Made by a program: the position numbers and the translations under genes. Below, piece after piece: positions 48,742-58,838 of a DNA stretch of 64,000 bases; positions within the stretch are counted from its first letter, which is position 1, and the number at the start of each line of letters is the position of its first letter. The notes beneath the pieces were generated by a model. That model ran no database searches and was not told the DNA's origin. It saw nothing but the letters and a program-made list of their open reading frames with translations. Location of the stretch: the NCBI RefSeq assembly GCF_010727125.1, contig NZ_AP022564.1, forward strand, positions 3,534,001 to 3,598,000. Reading direction: 5' to 3'. This DNA is from Mycolicibacter terrae. Lineage in GTDB: Bacteria > Actinomycetota > Actinomycetes > Mycobacteriales > Mycobacteriaceae.

Positions 48742-49569
48742 TCAACGACCGGGGCGGCGAGCACCCAGCATCGCACCCAGCCCGAGCAACGCCAGGGCCG
48801 CCAGCCACGGCCAGGCCCCCTGCTGGTGCACCCAGCCGGCGAGCGTGCCCTGTAGCCGCCCCGCCGCGGCCAGCACCCGGTCCCCCGTGCCGCCGCCCAG
48901 CTCGAACAGCCGAACCTCGTAGTAGCCGTAGTAGCCAACGTAGAGCCCGACGGCCACCAGCAGTGCACCGCTGATCCGGCTGGCGTAGCGGGTGATTCGG
49001 CGCATCCGGTCGATCAGCGCCGAGCGGGCCAGCGCCACCGCGATCGCCAGCACCCCGACCAGCAGACCGAACCCGGCCGCATACGCCAGATAGGCCGTCA
49101 TCCCGCTGACGCCGCCGCGCAGTGCCGCCCCGGTGACCGCCAGAAAAGGGCCGATGGTGCAGCCCAGTGATGCGCACGCGTAGCCCACTCCGTAGCCGAG
49201 CATCGACCCGATCCGGGCGGTCGGTGCCCATCGCCCGCCGAATGCGGCGACCGCGAGCCGGCGGCCCGCCAGCAGCCAGGCACCGAGCGCCACCAACACG
49301 ATGCCGATCGCAACGGTGGCGTAGGGCAGGTAGCGCTGCACACTGGACGCCACCGTGACGGTGAGCAGCCCGAAAGTGCCGAACACCGCCAGAAAGCCGA
49401 GGGTCATGGCCGCGGTGGCCGCCAGCGCCCGGCCGACCGCGGCCCAGCCGCCGCCGTGCTCACCGCGCACCACCAACGCCAGATAGGCGGGCAGCAGCGC
49501 GAATCCGCACGGATTGAGAGCAGCCACCAGCCCGGCGGCGAAGGCCAGCCCCGGCAGATTCTGGTTCAC
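48742..49569 (-). CDS. CcdA/DipZ-type membrane protein, second copy
   Basis: 275 residues from GTG 49569. Several membrane spans and the same Cys-containing pattern as the first copy (ALNPCGFALLPAYLALV and CASLGCTIGPFLAVTG; end YYGYYEVRLFELGG). By eye it is clearly paralogous to the protein at 44203-45045. It begins immediately after the MPT53-like stop. Supplies electrons to its extracellular thioredoxin partner, by family analogy. Confidence 0.9.
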   Translation of the reverse strand: MNQNLPGLAFAAGLVAALNPCGFALLPAYLALVVRGEHGGGWAAVGRALAATAAMTLGFLAVFGTFGLLTVTVASSVQRYLPYATVAIGIVLVALGAWLLAGRRLAVAAFGGRWAPTARIGSMLGYGVGYACASLGCTIGPFLAVTGAALRGGVSGMTAYLAYAAGFGLLVGVLAIAVALARSALIDRMRRITRYASRISGALLVAVGLYVGYYGYYEVRLFELGGGTGDRVLAAAGRLQGTLAGWVHQQGAWPWLAALALLGLGAMLGARRPGR

Positions 49570-50055
49570 CTAGCTCAGTGCCGCGACCCGGTCGGACAAC
49601 TCCTGTTGCGACATCGCCGAAGTCGGGTTGTTCACGAATGTCGAGGTGCCATCGGAGCGCTCGAATACGTACGCGGGCTGCCACGGCACCCCGAAGCGCG
49701 CCCAGATCGAGCCGTCGGCGTCGTTGAGGTTGGTGAAGTTCAGGTGGTATTTGTCCACGAAGTTCTGCATAGACGCCACATCGGAGCGCCCCGCCACCCC
49801 GACGAACCTCACCCGCGGGTTGGCGGCCGCGACTTGGCTCACCGACGGCGCCTCGGCGTTGCAGAACGGGCAGCTCGGCCTCCAGAACCACAGCACCACG
49901 GGCTTGCCCTGCAGGCTGGCGCCGTTGAACGCCGCCCCGTCGACGGTGGTGGTGGCGAACTGCAACCGGTCATCGGAGGCGGTGGCGGCCGGTGGGGCGG
50001 CCAACCCGACGACCAGTGCGGCAACGGCGGCCAGTATCAGCGTGTAGATCCTCAT
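49570..50055 (-). CDS. mpt53: Secreted thioredoxin-like protein, MPT53-type (DsbE-like)
   Basis: 161 residues from ATG 50055. Signal peptide (IYTLILAAVAALVVGLAAPPAATA) with a typical AxA cleavage site, then the redoxin domain with active site WRPSCPFCNAEAPS and late QPAYVFERSDGTSTFVNNP, matching MPT53 of M. tuberculosis. No lipobox, unlike the paralogue at 43700. Extracellular disulfide oxidoreductase. Cotranscribed with the CcdA-like gene, without a gap; divergent from recC. Confidence 0.9.
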   Translation of the reverse strand: MRIYTLILAAVAALVVGLAAPPAATASDDRLQFATTTVDGAAFNGASLQGKPVVLWFWRPSCPFCNAEAPSVSQVAAANPRVRFVGVAGRSDVASMQNFVDKYHLNFTNLNDADGSIWARFGVPWQPAYVFERSDGTSTFVNNPTSAMSQQELSDRVAALS

Positions 50056-50127
50056 GCCATGCACGACGATGGCGACCGGCCGATAGTTCAGCACCGGGTG
50101 TCGGGGCCGCGGTTTATGGTGGCCGCG

Positions 50128-53100
50128 ATGGGACTGCACCTGCACCGCGCCGAACGCACCGACGCCCTCGCCGATGGTCTCGGTGCGCTGTTGGCGACGC
50201 CGCCGGCCGACCCGTTCGCCCAGGAGCTGGTGCTGGTGCCGGCTCGCGGGGTGGAGCGCTGGCTGTCCCAACGGCTGTCGCACGTGCTCGGTGCCGGGTC
50301 CGGGGGCGACGGGGTCTGCGCCGGGGTGGAGTTTCGCAATCCGGGATCGCTGATCGCCGAGATCACCGGAATCGCCGATGACGATCCGTGGTCACCGGAC
50401 GCGATGAGCTGGCCGTTGCTGTCGGTGATCGACGCCAGCCTGGACGAGTCCTGGTGTGCCACGCTGGCAAGGCATCTAGGGCATTTCCACACCGGAGACG
50501 ACGCGCAGGTGCGGCGCGGCCGGCGCTATGCGGTGGCGCGCCGGCTGGCCGGGCTGTTCGCCTCTTATGCCAGGCAGCGGCCCGACATGCTGGCGGACTG
50601 GCTCGACGGCGGTTGCGGCGACGGCTCAGGCGGTCAACTGGACTCCGACCTGGCGTGGCAGCCGCCACTGTGGCGGGCGCTGGCCGCGGCGATCCCGGCC
50701 GATCCCCCACACCTGCGGCACCGCCGCGCCGTCACGCGGCTGCAGGAAGCTCCGGCGCCGGCGCTGCCGGCCCGGTTGTCGCTGTTCGGCCACACCCGCC
50801 TGTCTCGCACCGACATCGCGCTGCTGGGCGCACTGGCCACCCACCACGAGCTGCATCTGTGGCTGCCGCACCCCTCCGATGCGCTGTGGCAGGCGCTGCG
50901 CGGCGTGCACGGGACGGTGCCGCGCACCACCGACGAAAGCCGGCGCAGCGCTGCCCATCCGCTGCTGCAGACCCTGGGCCGCGATCTGCGCGAGCTGCAA
51001 CGCGCGCTGCCACCGGCTCCCGACAGCGATGAATACCTCGGCACCGCAGCACAACCCGGGACGCTGCTGGGCTGGCTCCAGGCCGACATCGCCGCGAACG
51101 CGGTACGCCCGGCCGGGCGCTCGGCTACCGCGGCGGACCGTTCGGTGCAGGTGCACGCCTGCCACGGCCCGGCCCGCCAGGTCGACGTCCTGCGTGAGGT
51201 ACTGCTCGGCCTGCTCGAAGACGACCCGACGCTGCAACCGCGCGACATCGTGGTGATGTGCCCGGACATCGAGACCTACGCGCCGCTGATCATCGCCGGA
51301 TTCGGGCTCGGCGAGCTGGTCGGCGAGAGCCATCCCGCGCACCGGCTGCGGGTGCAGCTGGCCGACCGGGCGCTCACCCAGACCAACGCGCTGCTGGGGG
51401 TCGCCGAGCAACTGCTGGGCATCGCCGACAGCCGCGCCACCGCCAGTGCGGTGCTCAACCTGGCGCAGGCCGCGCCGGTGCGGGCGCGGTTCGCGTTCAC
51501 CGACGACGACCTGGAGGACATCACCACCTGGGTGCAGGAAGCCAACGTGCGGTGGAGCTTCGACGCGGCGCATCGGGAGCCATACGGGCTCAAGGATATT
51601 CAGCACAACACCTGGCGCTTCGGGCTGGACCGGATCCTGACCGGGGTGGCGATGTCGCAGGACTCCCGGGCGTGGCTGGGCACGGCGCTACCCCTCGATG
51701 ACGTCGGCAGCAACCAGGTGGAGCTGGCCGGGCGACTGGCCGAGTTCGTCGCGCGGCTGCAGACCGCCGCGGATGCCCTCACCGGGGCCCAGCCGCTCAC
51801 CGAGTGGATCGCCGCCCTGATCGACGGGGTGACCGCCCTGACCCGGGTCTCGATCGACGACGGCTGGCAGGTCGGCCAGCTGCAGCGGGAGCTGTCCGAC
51901 GTGGTGGCCGAGGCCGGTTCGCACGCCGCGACCGCGCTGCAGCTGCCCGATGTGCGCGCCCTGCTGGCCGGTCACCTGGCCGGCCGGCCCACCCGGGCCA
52001 ACTTCCGCACCGGCGGGCTGACGGTGTGCACCATGGTGCCGATGCGCTCGGTACCGCACCGCGTGGTGTGTCTGGTCGGTCTCGACGACGGGGTGTTCCC
52101 GCGGGTGGATCACGTCGACGGCGACGACGCGCTGTGCCGCCGTCCACTGACCGGGGAACGTGACATCCGCTCCGAGGACCGGCAGCTGCTGCTGGATGCG
52201 GTGTGCGCGGCCACCGACACCCTGGTCGTCACCTACGCCGGCGCCGACGAGAGCACCGGTAAGGTGCGCCCGCCGGCGGTGCCGCTCGCCGAACTCCTCG
52301 ACTCACTGGACGCCACCACCGCGGAGCCGGTGCGCGCGCACGTCGTGGTACGGCACCCGTTGCAGCCCTTCGATATCCGCAACGTCCAGCCGGGTGAGTT
52401 GGGGCTGCCCGGCAAGCCGTTCACCTTCGACCCGACGGCACTGACCGCCGCCGAGGCGGCCGCCGGGAGACGCACCGAACCCACCGACACCTTCGCCGCG
52501 CTGCTGCCGCCGCCGCCGGCCGGCGACGTGGAGCTCGAAGAGCTGACCCGCTTCTTCAAGGACCCGGTCAAGGGCTACTTCCGGGCGCTGGACTACACCC
52601 TGCCGTGGGACGTCGAGGGGGTCCAGGACTCCATGCCCGTCGAGATCGAGGGCTTGCAGCAGTGGACGGTCGGCGACCGGATGCTCGCCGACATGCTCGC
52701 CGGCATGCACCCCGACGACGCCGCGAACGCCGAATGGCGCCGCGGCACCCTGCCGCCCGGCCGGCTCGGCATGCGCACCGCCTGCGAGATCCGCGACCTG
52801 TCCCGCGCGCTCGCCGAGGCCGCGATCGCGCACCGGAGCGGGGATCCGGCCGCCTACGACGTCGACGTGGACCTGGGCGGGGGCCGCCGACTGACCGGGA
52901 CGGTCACCGGCGTCTACGGCAACCGCACCGTCTCGGTGACCTATTCGCGCCTGGCGCCGAAACATGTGCTGGCAGCCTGGATTCCGCTGCTGGCGCTGGC
53001 AGCCCAGCATCCCGAAACGCAGTGGAGCGCACTGTGCGTCGGCCGGGGCGTCGGCCGCACCCACATCCGGCAGCGGCTGTGGACGTCGCCCCCGGATCCG

Positions 53101-53424
53101 GTCGCGGTGCTCGCCGATCTGGTGGCGATCTACGACGCGGGCCGCCGTGAGCCGCTACCGCTTCCGCTGCCGACGTCGTATGCCTGGGCCGAGGCTCGCC
53201 GGGCAGTCGAAGACCCGCTCGACGCCGCCCGGGGCGCCTGGGGCGGCAAGTACGGCGACTGCACCGATGCGCCTCACGTCAAGGTGTGGGGTCCCAGTGC
53301 CCCGTTGGAGAAGATTCTCGGTACTCCGCATCCGGGCGAGGAAGTCACCGGGGAAGGCACCCGGCTGGGAGCGCTGGCGCTGCGACTGTGGGCGCCGCTG
53401 CTGAGCGCGGAGGTGCTCTCGTGA
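50128..53424 (+). CDS. recC: Exodeoxyribonuclease V gamma subunit RecC
   Basis: 1098 residues from ATG 50128, essentially the same length as M. tuberculosis RecC; ATG 50116 is an in-frame alternative. N-terminal LHLHRAERTDALADGLGALL and PARGVERWLSQRLSHVLG are family signatures. The dead helicase-like C-terminal half is present (RSVPHRVVCLVGLDDGVFPR). RecC holds RecB and RecD together and recognises recombination hotspots. Its stop overlaps the recB start (GTGA). In M. smegmatis RecBCD supports single-strand annealing rather than RecA-dependent recombination. Confidence 0.97.
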   Translation: MGLHLHRAERTDALADGLGALLATPPADPFAQELVLVPARGVERWLSQRLSHVLGAGSGGDGVCAGVEFRNPGSLIAEITGIADDDPWSPDAMSWPLLSVIDASLDESWCATLARHLGHFHTGDDAQVRRGRRYAVARRLAGLFASYARQRPDMLADWLDGGCGDGSGGQLDSDLAWQPPLWRALAAAIPADPPHLRHRRAVTRLQEAPAPALPARLSLFGHTRLSRTDIALLGALATHHELHLWLPHPSDALWQALRGVHGTVPRTTDESRRSAAHPLLQTLGRDLRELQRALPPAPDSDEYLGTAAQPGTLLGWLQADIAANAVRPAGRSATAADRSVQVHACHGPARQVDVLREVLLGLLEDDPTLQPRDIVVMCPDIETYAPLIIAGFGLGELVGESHPAHRLRVQLADRALTQTNALLGVAEQLLGIADSRATASAVLNLAQAAPVRARFAFTDDDLEDITTWVQEANVRWSFDAAHREPYGLKDIQHNTWRFGLDRILTGVAMSQDSRAWLGTALPLDDVGSNQVELAGRLAEFVARLQTAADALTGAQPLTEWIAALIDGVTALTRVSIDDGWQVGQLQRELSDVVAEAGSHAATALQLPDVRALLAGHLAGRPTRANFRTGGLTVCTMVPMRSVPHRVVCLVGLDDGVFPRVDHVDGDDALCRRPLTGERDIRSEDRQLLLDAVCAATDTLVVTYAGADESTGKVRPPAVPLAELLDSLDATTAEPVRAHVVVRHPLQPFDIRNVQPGELGLPGKPFTFDPTALTAAEAAAGRRTEPTDTFAALLPPPPAGDVELEELTRFFKDPVKGYFRALDYTLPWDVEGVQDSMPVEIEGLQQWTVGDRMLADMLAGMHPDDAANAEWRRGTLPPGRLGMRTACEIRDLSRALAEAAIAHRSGDPAAYDVDVDLGGGRRLTGTVTGVYGNRTVSVTYSRLAPKHVLAAWIPLLALAAQHPETQWSALCVGRGVGRTHIRQRLWTSPPDPVAVLADLVAIYDAGRREPLPLPLPTSYAWAEARRAVEDPLDAARGAWGGKYGDCTDAPHVKVWGPSAPLEKILGTPHPGEEVTGEGTRLGALALRLWAPLLSAEVLS

Positions 53425-56400
53425 CTCATCGTTTCGACCTGCTGGGGCCGTTGCCCGCCGAGCGGTCCACCGTGGTGCTGGAAGCCAGCGCCGGCACCGG
53501 TAAGACGTTCACGCTGGCCGGCCTGGTCACCCGCTATCTGGCCGACGGCGCCGCGACCGTGGACCAGTTGCTGCTGATCACATTCGGCCGGGTGGCCAGC
53601 CAGGAACTGCGAGAACGTGTGCGCACCCAGATCGGTGACGCCGCAGCGGTGCTGGAGGGCCGCCGCGAGCCCGCCAACGAGCTGGAGTCACATCTGCTCG
53701 CCACCGGTGACGCTCCTTCGCGCTGCGCCCTGCTGCGGGACGCGCTGGCCGATTTCGACGCCGCGACCATCGTCACGATCCACCAGTTCTGCGCGATGGT
53801 GCTGAAATCCCTTGGGGTGGCCGGGGATACCGCGTCGTCGGCGACCCTGGTGGAAAGCCTCACCGATCTGGTCACCGAGATCGTCGACGACCACTACCTG
53901 GCGCATTTCGGCAGCGACGAGAATCCACCGCCGCTGACACGCAAGGACGCGATCGATCTGGCCACCCAGGTCGTCGAAGACCCGGCCGCCCAGCTGCGCC
54001 CGGCGCACCCCGACCCGGAATCCGAGGCGGGTGTGCGGCTGGCGTTCGCCCAGGCGGTGCTCGACGAGCTCGCGCACCGGAAGCGCCGGCTCGGCATCCT
54101 CGGCTACAACGACCTGCTGACCCGGCTGGCCGAAGCCCTGCAGCACAGCGACTCCGACGCCGCCGACCGGATGCGCCGGCGCTGGCAGATCGTGATGGTC
54201 GACGAGTTCCAGGACACCGACCCGGTGCAGTGGCAGGTGATCGACCGCGCCTTCACCGGGCATTCCACGCTGGTGCTCATCGGCGACCCCAAGCAGGCCA
54301 TCTACGGCTTCCGGGGCGGCGACATCTACACCTACCTGGCGGCTGTCCGCGCCGCCGGCGACCAGCGCACCCTGCCCACCAACTACCGCAGCGACAAGGC
54401 AGTCGTCGACAGCCTGCAGACCGTGCTCGGCGGCGCCCAACTGGGTCACCCCGAGATCACCGTGCCGCCGATCGAGGCCCACCGCAGCGGGCATCGGCTG
54501 ACCGGGGCGCCGCACAACGCCCCGTTTCGGCTGCGGGTGGTCAAGCGGCCCACGCTGGGCCGCCAGGGCCTCGACAGCCTGCTGATCGGGCCGCTGCGCG
54601 AACACATTCCGGCTGATCTGGCCGCCGACATCGGCGCCCTGCTGAACTCCGGTGCCCGCTACGACAGCCGGCCGGTGCGCGCCGGAGACGTCGCGGTCCT
54701 CGTCGAGCAGCACCAGGATGCGGCGTTGTGCCGCGACGCGCTGACCAAGCTGGGCATCCCGGTCGTCTACACCGGCGACACCGACGTGTTCGCCTCGCGG
54801 GCCGCCGAGGACTGGCTGTGCCTGTTGGAGGCGTTCGACCAGCCGGGCCGCACCGGGTTGGCGCGTGCGGCGGCCTGCACCATGTTCTTCGGCGAGACCG
54901 CGGAATCGTTGGCCCGCGGCGGGGACAAGCTGACCGACCGGGTCACCCAGACGCTGCGCGAGTGGACCGACCATGCCCGGTTGCGCGGCGTCGCAGCGGT
55001 GTTGGAGGCCGCCCAACTCGCCGGGATGGGCCGGCGCGTGTTGAGCCGGCGCGGCGGTGAACGGCACATGACCGACCTGGCCCACATCGGTCAGCTGCTG
55101 CAGGAGACCGCGCACGCCGATCGGCTCGGCCTGCCGGCGTTGCGGGATTGGCTGCGTCGTCAGCGCGAGGACCGGACCGGCGCGACCGAACGCAACCGCC
55201 GCCTGGACAGTGATGCCGGCGCGGTACAGATCATGACGGTGTTCGCCGCCAAGGGTCTGCAGTTCCCGATCGTGTACCTGCCGTTCATGTTTCGCCGCTA
55301 CATCGGCGACAAGGGCAACCTGCTCTATCACGAGGCCGGTGCCGACGGGGCGGAGGTCCGCTGCCTGCACATCGGCGGCGGCCGCAGCGCCGAGGTCATC
55401 GAGCTGCACCGGCGCGAGGAAGCGCTCGACCACATCCGGATCACCTATGTCGCGCTGACCCGGGCCCAGTCCCAGGTCGTGGCCTGGTGGGCGCCGGCCG
55501 GCGATGAGATCAACGGTGGGTTGTCGCGGCTGCTGCGCGGGAGAGCACCCGGGGAAGCGGAGGTACCCGACCGGTGCACGCCGCGAATCTCCGACGACGA
55601 CGCCTGGGCGGTGTTCACCGGCTGGCAGGACCGGGGCGGGCCGGTGGTGGAGGAATCGGTGGTCGGCCCGCCGACGCCGGCGGTGCCTCGCGAGGCTCCC
55701 GGCGAGCTGGCGGTGCGCCACTTCCACCGCCACATCGACACCGGCTGGCGACGCACCTCCTACTCGGCGCTGATCCGTGTTGCCGACGAGGCGGCGGCCG
55801 GCACGCACTCTGAACCCGAGGCCCACACCCGTGACGACGAGTCCGAGGAGGTCACGGTCACCGCGGCGGCCCCGGTTACCGGCGCCGAACTGCGCTCGCC
55901 GATGGCGGATCTGCCCGGCGGCAAGACATTCGGCTCGCTGGTGCACGCGGTGCTGGAGACCGCCGACCCGTTCGCGGCGGACCTGGCCGCCGAACTGACC
56001 GAGCAGGTGCGGGCCCACGAGCCGTGGTGGCCGATCGGGGTCGACGCCGAGGTACTGGCGGCGGCCCTGGTGCCGATGCATGACACCCCGCTCGGCCCGC
56101 TGGCCGTGGGGTTGACGTTGCGCCAGATCGGGGTACCGGATCGGTTGCGGGAGTTGGACTTCGAAATTCCGCTGGCCGGCGGCGACGTCCCGGGGGCGGC
56201 ATCGCAGGCACGGGTCGCCGACGTGGGCGCGCTGCTGCGCGAACACCTGGCACCCGAGGATCCGTTCGGCGTCTACGCCGACCGGCTGCTCTCCGACGCG
56301 CTGGGTGGGCAGTCGCTGCGCGGATATCTGTCAGGCTCGCTGGATGTGGTGCTACGGCTGCCCGATCAGCGTTACCTGGTGGTCGATTACAAGACCAATC

Positions 56401-56702
56401 AGCTCGGCGAGACCGCCGCCGACTACAGCTTCCCCCGGATGGCCGAGGCGATGCTGCACTCGGATTACCCGCTGCAGGCGCTGCTGTATACCGCGGTGTT
56501 GCACCGGTTTCTGCGGTGGCGCCAACCGGGTTACGACCCGGCGCGGCATCTGGGCGGGGTGCTTTATCTGTTCGTGCGCGGCATGTGCGGGCCGGACACC
56601 CCGATTCTCGGCGGGCATCCGGCCGGGGTGTTCAGCTGGCGGCCGCCGGTGGAACTGGTGGTCGCGCTGTCGGATCTGCTGCACCAGGGGGTGGCCAGGT
56701 GA
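53421..56702 (+). CDS. recB: Exodeoxyribonuclease V beta subunit RecB
   Basis: 1093 residues from GTG 53421. UvrD-type helicase: Walker A EASAGTGKTFTLA at the N-terminus, Walker B VMVDEFQDTDPVQW, motif YGFRGGDIYTY, and LTRAQSQVVAWW near the middle. The C-terminal nuclease domain is present, with LVVDYKTNQ. RecB supplies 3'-5' helicase and nuclease activity to RecBCD. The gene overlaps recC and recD by four bases on both sides, so all three are coupled. Confidence 0.97.
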   Translation: MTHRFDLLGPLPAERSTVVLEASAGTGKTFTLAGLVTRYLADGAATVDQLLLITFGRVASQELRERVRTQIGDAAAVLEGRREPANELESHLLATGDAPSRCALLRDALADFDAATIVTIHQFCAMVLKSLGVAGDTASSATLVESLTDLVTEIVDDHYLAHFGSDENPPPLTRKDAIDLATQVVEDPAAQLRPAHPDPESEAGVRLAFAQAVLDELAHRKRRLGILGYNDLLTRLAEALQHSDSDAADRMRRRWQIVMVDEFQDTDPVQWQVIDRAFTGHSTLVLIGDPKQAIYGFRGGDIYTYLAAVRAAGDQRTLPTNYRSDKAVVDSLQTVLGGAQLGHPEITVPPIEAHRSGHRLTGAPHNAPFRLRVVKRPTLGRQGLDSLLIGPLREHIPADLAADIGALLNSGARYDSRPVRAGDVAVLVEQHQDAALCRDALTKLGIPVVYTGDTDVFASRAAEDWLCLLEAFDQPGRTGLARAAACTMFFGETAESLARGGDKLTDRVTQTLREWTDHARLRGVAAVLEAAQLAGMGRRVLSRRGGERHMTDLAHIGQLLQETAHADRLGLPALRDWLRRQREDRTGATERNRRLDSDAGAVQIMTVFAAKGLQFPIVYLPFMFRRYIGDKGNLLYHEAGADGAEVRCLHIGGGRSAEVIELHRREEALDHIRITYVALTRAQSQVVAWWAPAGDEINGGLSRLLRGRAPGEAEVPDRCTPRISDDDAWAVFTGWQDRGGPVVEESVVGPPTPAVPREAPGELAVRHFHRHIDTGWRRTSYSALIRVADEAAAGTHSEPEAHTRDDESEEVTVTAAAPVTGAELRSPMADLPGGKTFGSLVHAVLETADPFAADLAAELTEQVRAHEPWWPIGVDAEVLAAALVPMHDTPLGPLAVGLTLRQIGVPDRLRELDFEIPLAGGDVPGAASQARVADVGALLREHLAPEDPFGVYADRLLSDALGGQSLRGYLSGSLDVVLRLPDQRYLVVDYKTNQLGETAADYSFPRMAEAMLHSDYPLQALLYTAVLHRFLRWRQPGYDPARHLGGVLYLFVRGMCGPDTPILGGHPAGVFSWRPPVELVVALSDLLHQGVAR

Positions 56703-58474
56703 GCACAACCGATGTCGACCCGCTGTCGTGCCGGGTGGCGTTGCGCGCCACCGGCGTGCTGCGGGAGTTCAACGAGGCCGGCGTGCTCGATGCCGCGGAC
56801 GTGCACACCGCCCAGCGGATCTGCGCGCTGGGCGGCGAAACTGACGAATCGGTCGCGCTCGCAGTCGCTTTGACGGTACGGGCGTTGCGCACCGGGTCGG
56901 TCTGCGTCGAGCTGGCCACCGTGGCCGAAGGCACCGAGCTGCCGGAGCTGAGCTGGCCCGAACCCGCGGCGTGGCTGACGGCGGTGCGCGCCAGCTCGCT
57001 GGTCGCCAAGCAGGTGCTGCGGCTCTACGACACCCCTTCTGGCGGGCTGCTCTACCTCGACCGTTACTGGCGGGAGGAGGAGCAGGTCTGCGCGGACCTG
57101 CTGGCGCTGTCGACGCCGCAGGCCGGGCCGGCCGAGCTGCCCGGGCTGCAGCGGCTGTTCCCGCCGGACTACCACGAGCAGCGCACCGCCGCCGAGATCG
57201 CGCTGACCCAGGCGGTCACGGTGCTCACCGGCGGCCCGGGCACCGGCAAGACGACCACGGTGGCCCGGTTACTGGCCCTGCTGGCCGAGCAGGCCGAGGT
57301 GTCGGCGCCGCCGGGAAAGGCAAAACTGCGGATCGCGCTGGCCGCCCCGACCGGTAAGGCCGCCGCCCGGCTGACCGAGGCGGTCGCCGGGGAGGTGGCC
57401 GGACTCGAGACGGTGGACAAGGATCGGCTGACCGGGCAACTCAAGCTGCAGGCCAGCACCCTGCACTCGCTGCTGGGCTACCGGCCGGGGAATTCGTCGC
57501 GGTTCAAGCACAATCGCGGCAACCGGCTGCCGCACGATGTGATCGTGGTCGACGAGACGTCGATGGTGTCGCTGACGATGATGGCCCGGCTGCTGGAGGC
57601 GGTTCGGCCGCAGGCCCGGCTGATCCTGGTGGGTGACCCCGATCAGTTGGCGTCGGTGGAGGCCGGGGCGGTGCTGGCCGACCTGGTGGACGGCCTGGCC
57701 GCCCGCCCGGGCACCCGGGTGGCGACGCTGGCGACGGCGCATCGCTACAAGAAGCCGATCGGCGAGCTGGCTGCGGCGATCCGCGCCGGCGACGGCGACA
57801 CCGTGATCGAGCTGCTGCGCTCCGGCGACGAGCACCGGGAATGGATCGACGTGACGACCCCGGCCGCGCTGGCCGACCAGTTGGCGGCGATCGCGGTGCC
57901 GCACGCGTTGCGGGTGCGCCAGGCGGCGCTGCTCGGCGACGCCGACGAGGCGTTGCGCAACCTCGACGAACACCGGCTGCTGTGTGCGCACCGCGACGGC
58001 CCGCATGGCGCGAATCATTGGAATCGTCAGATTCGGCGGTGGGTCTCCGAGCAGACCGGGGATCCGGTGTGGGCGGACTGGTATGCCGGGCGGCCCCTGC
58101 TGGTCACCGCCAACGACTACGGGCTGGGCGTGCGCAACGGCGACACCGGGGTGGTCGTGGCGCGCGCTGATGGGCTGCGGGCGGTGATCGCCACCGCGTC
58201 GGGCCCGGTGGATTTCGCCACCGGCCGGCTCACCGACGTCGACAGCATGTACGCGATGACCATCCACAAGAGTCAGGGCAGCGAAGCCGACGTGGTGACC
58301 GTGCTGATGCCGCCGGTCGAGTCGCGGCTGCTGACCCGCGAGCTGTTCTACACCGCGGTGACCCGCGCCAAGCACCGGGTGCGGGTGATCGGGTCCGAGG
58401 GGGAGATCCGTGCCGCGCTGGATCGGCGAGCGGTGCGGGCGTCCGGGCTGGCGTTGCGGCTGCGGGAGGCCTGA
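56699..58474 (+). CDS. recD: Exodeoxyribonuclease V alpha subunit RecD
   Basis: 591 residues from GTG 56699. Superfamily 1B helicase: Walker A TGGPGTGKTTTVARLLALL, Walker B VIVVDETSMVSLTMMARLL, GDPDQLASVEAG and C-terminal TIHKSQGSEADVVTV. RecD is the 5'-3' motor of RecBCD. Last gene of the recC-recB-recD series, starting in the recB stop (GTGA). Confidence 0.97.
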   Translation: MSTTDVDPLSCRVALRATGVLREFNEAGVLDAADVHTAQRICALGGETDESVALAVALTVRALRTGSVCVELATVAEGTELPELSWPEPAAWLTAVRASSLVAKQVLRLYDTPSGGLLYLDRYWREEEQVCADLLALSTPQAGPAELPGLQRLFPPDYHEQRTAAEIALTQAVTVLTGGPGTGKTTTVARLLALLAEQAEVSAPPGKAKLRIALAAPTGKAAARLTEAVAGEVAGLETVDKDRLTGQLKLQASTLHSLLGYRPGNSSRFKHNRGNRLPHDVIVVDETSMVSLTMMARLLEAVRPQARLILVGDPDQLASVEAGAVLADLVDGLAARPGTRVATLATAHRYKKPIGELAAAIRAGDGDTVIELLRSGDEHREWIDVTTPAALADQLAAIAVPHALRVRQAALLGDADEALRNLDEHRLLCAHRDGPHGANHWNRQIRRWVSEQTGDPVWADWYAGRPLLVTANDYGLGVRNGDTGVVVARADGLRAVIATASGPVDFATGRLTDVDSMYAMTIHKSQGSEADVVTVLMPPVESRLLTRELFYTAVTRAKHRVRVIGSEGEIRAALDRRAVRASGLALRLREA

Positions 58475-58509
58475 GGGGTTTGTCGGACCCCGCTTCTACC
58501 GTGACGGTT

Positions 58510-58818
58510 ATGAGCAGGAGCAAACGGTCCGATGGCGGCGGCAGGGGCTTGGCCATCATCGTGTTTCTCGCGTTGCTGTGGTGGCTGCGCTGGTTCATTG
58601 TGGCCGGCGCCGTGATCGCCGTGCTGGTGATCGTGGTGCGACGGCTGCTGCGCAGCTACGCCGTGCGTCGGAGGGCCGAAGGGGACCGGCTTCAGGCGAT
58701 GCGGCAGCGCGCGGAGATCCAGAACGCCCAGGTGCTGCGCGGTGACCCGCACGGGTTCTACGGGCAGTACCCGCTGCCGGATCAGGAGTTGATTCCGCGG
58801 TGGTACAAGGCGGGTTGA
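58510..58818 (+). CDS. Small membrane protein of unknown function
   Basis: 102 residues from ATG 58510. A basic N-terminus (SRSKRSDGGGRG) is followed by a long hydrophobic stretch (LAIIVFLALLWWLRWFIVAGAVIAVLVIVV), probably two short spans or one long one, and then a basic cytoplasmic tail (RRLLRSYAVRRRAEGDRL) ending LPDQELIPRWYKAG. No family recognised. It follows recD by 35 bases on the same strand. An upstream TTG at 58480 is a possible alternative start. Confidence 0.7.
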   Translation: MSRSKRSDGGGRGLAIIVFLALLWWLRWFIVAGAVIAVLVIVVRRLLRSYAVRRRAEGDRLQAMRQRAEIQNAQVLRGDPHGFYGQYPLPDQELIPRWYKAG

Positions 58819-58838
58819 TCAGATCGGTGAGCCGGGAC

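Noticed and set aside
53688..56246. 852-codon minus-strand frame opposite recB
   Set aside because: Shadow frame; recB has clear helicase and nuclease motifs on the plus strand.
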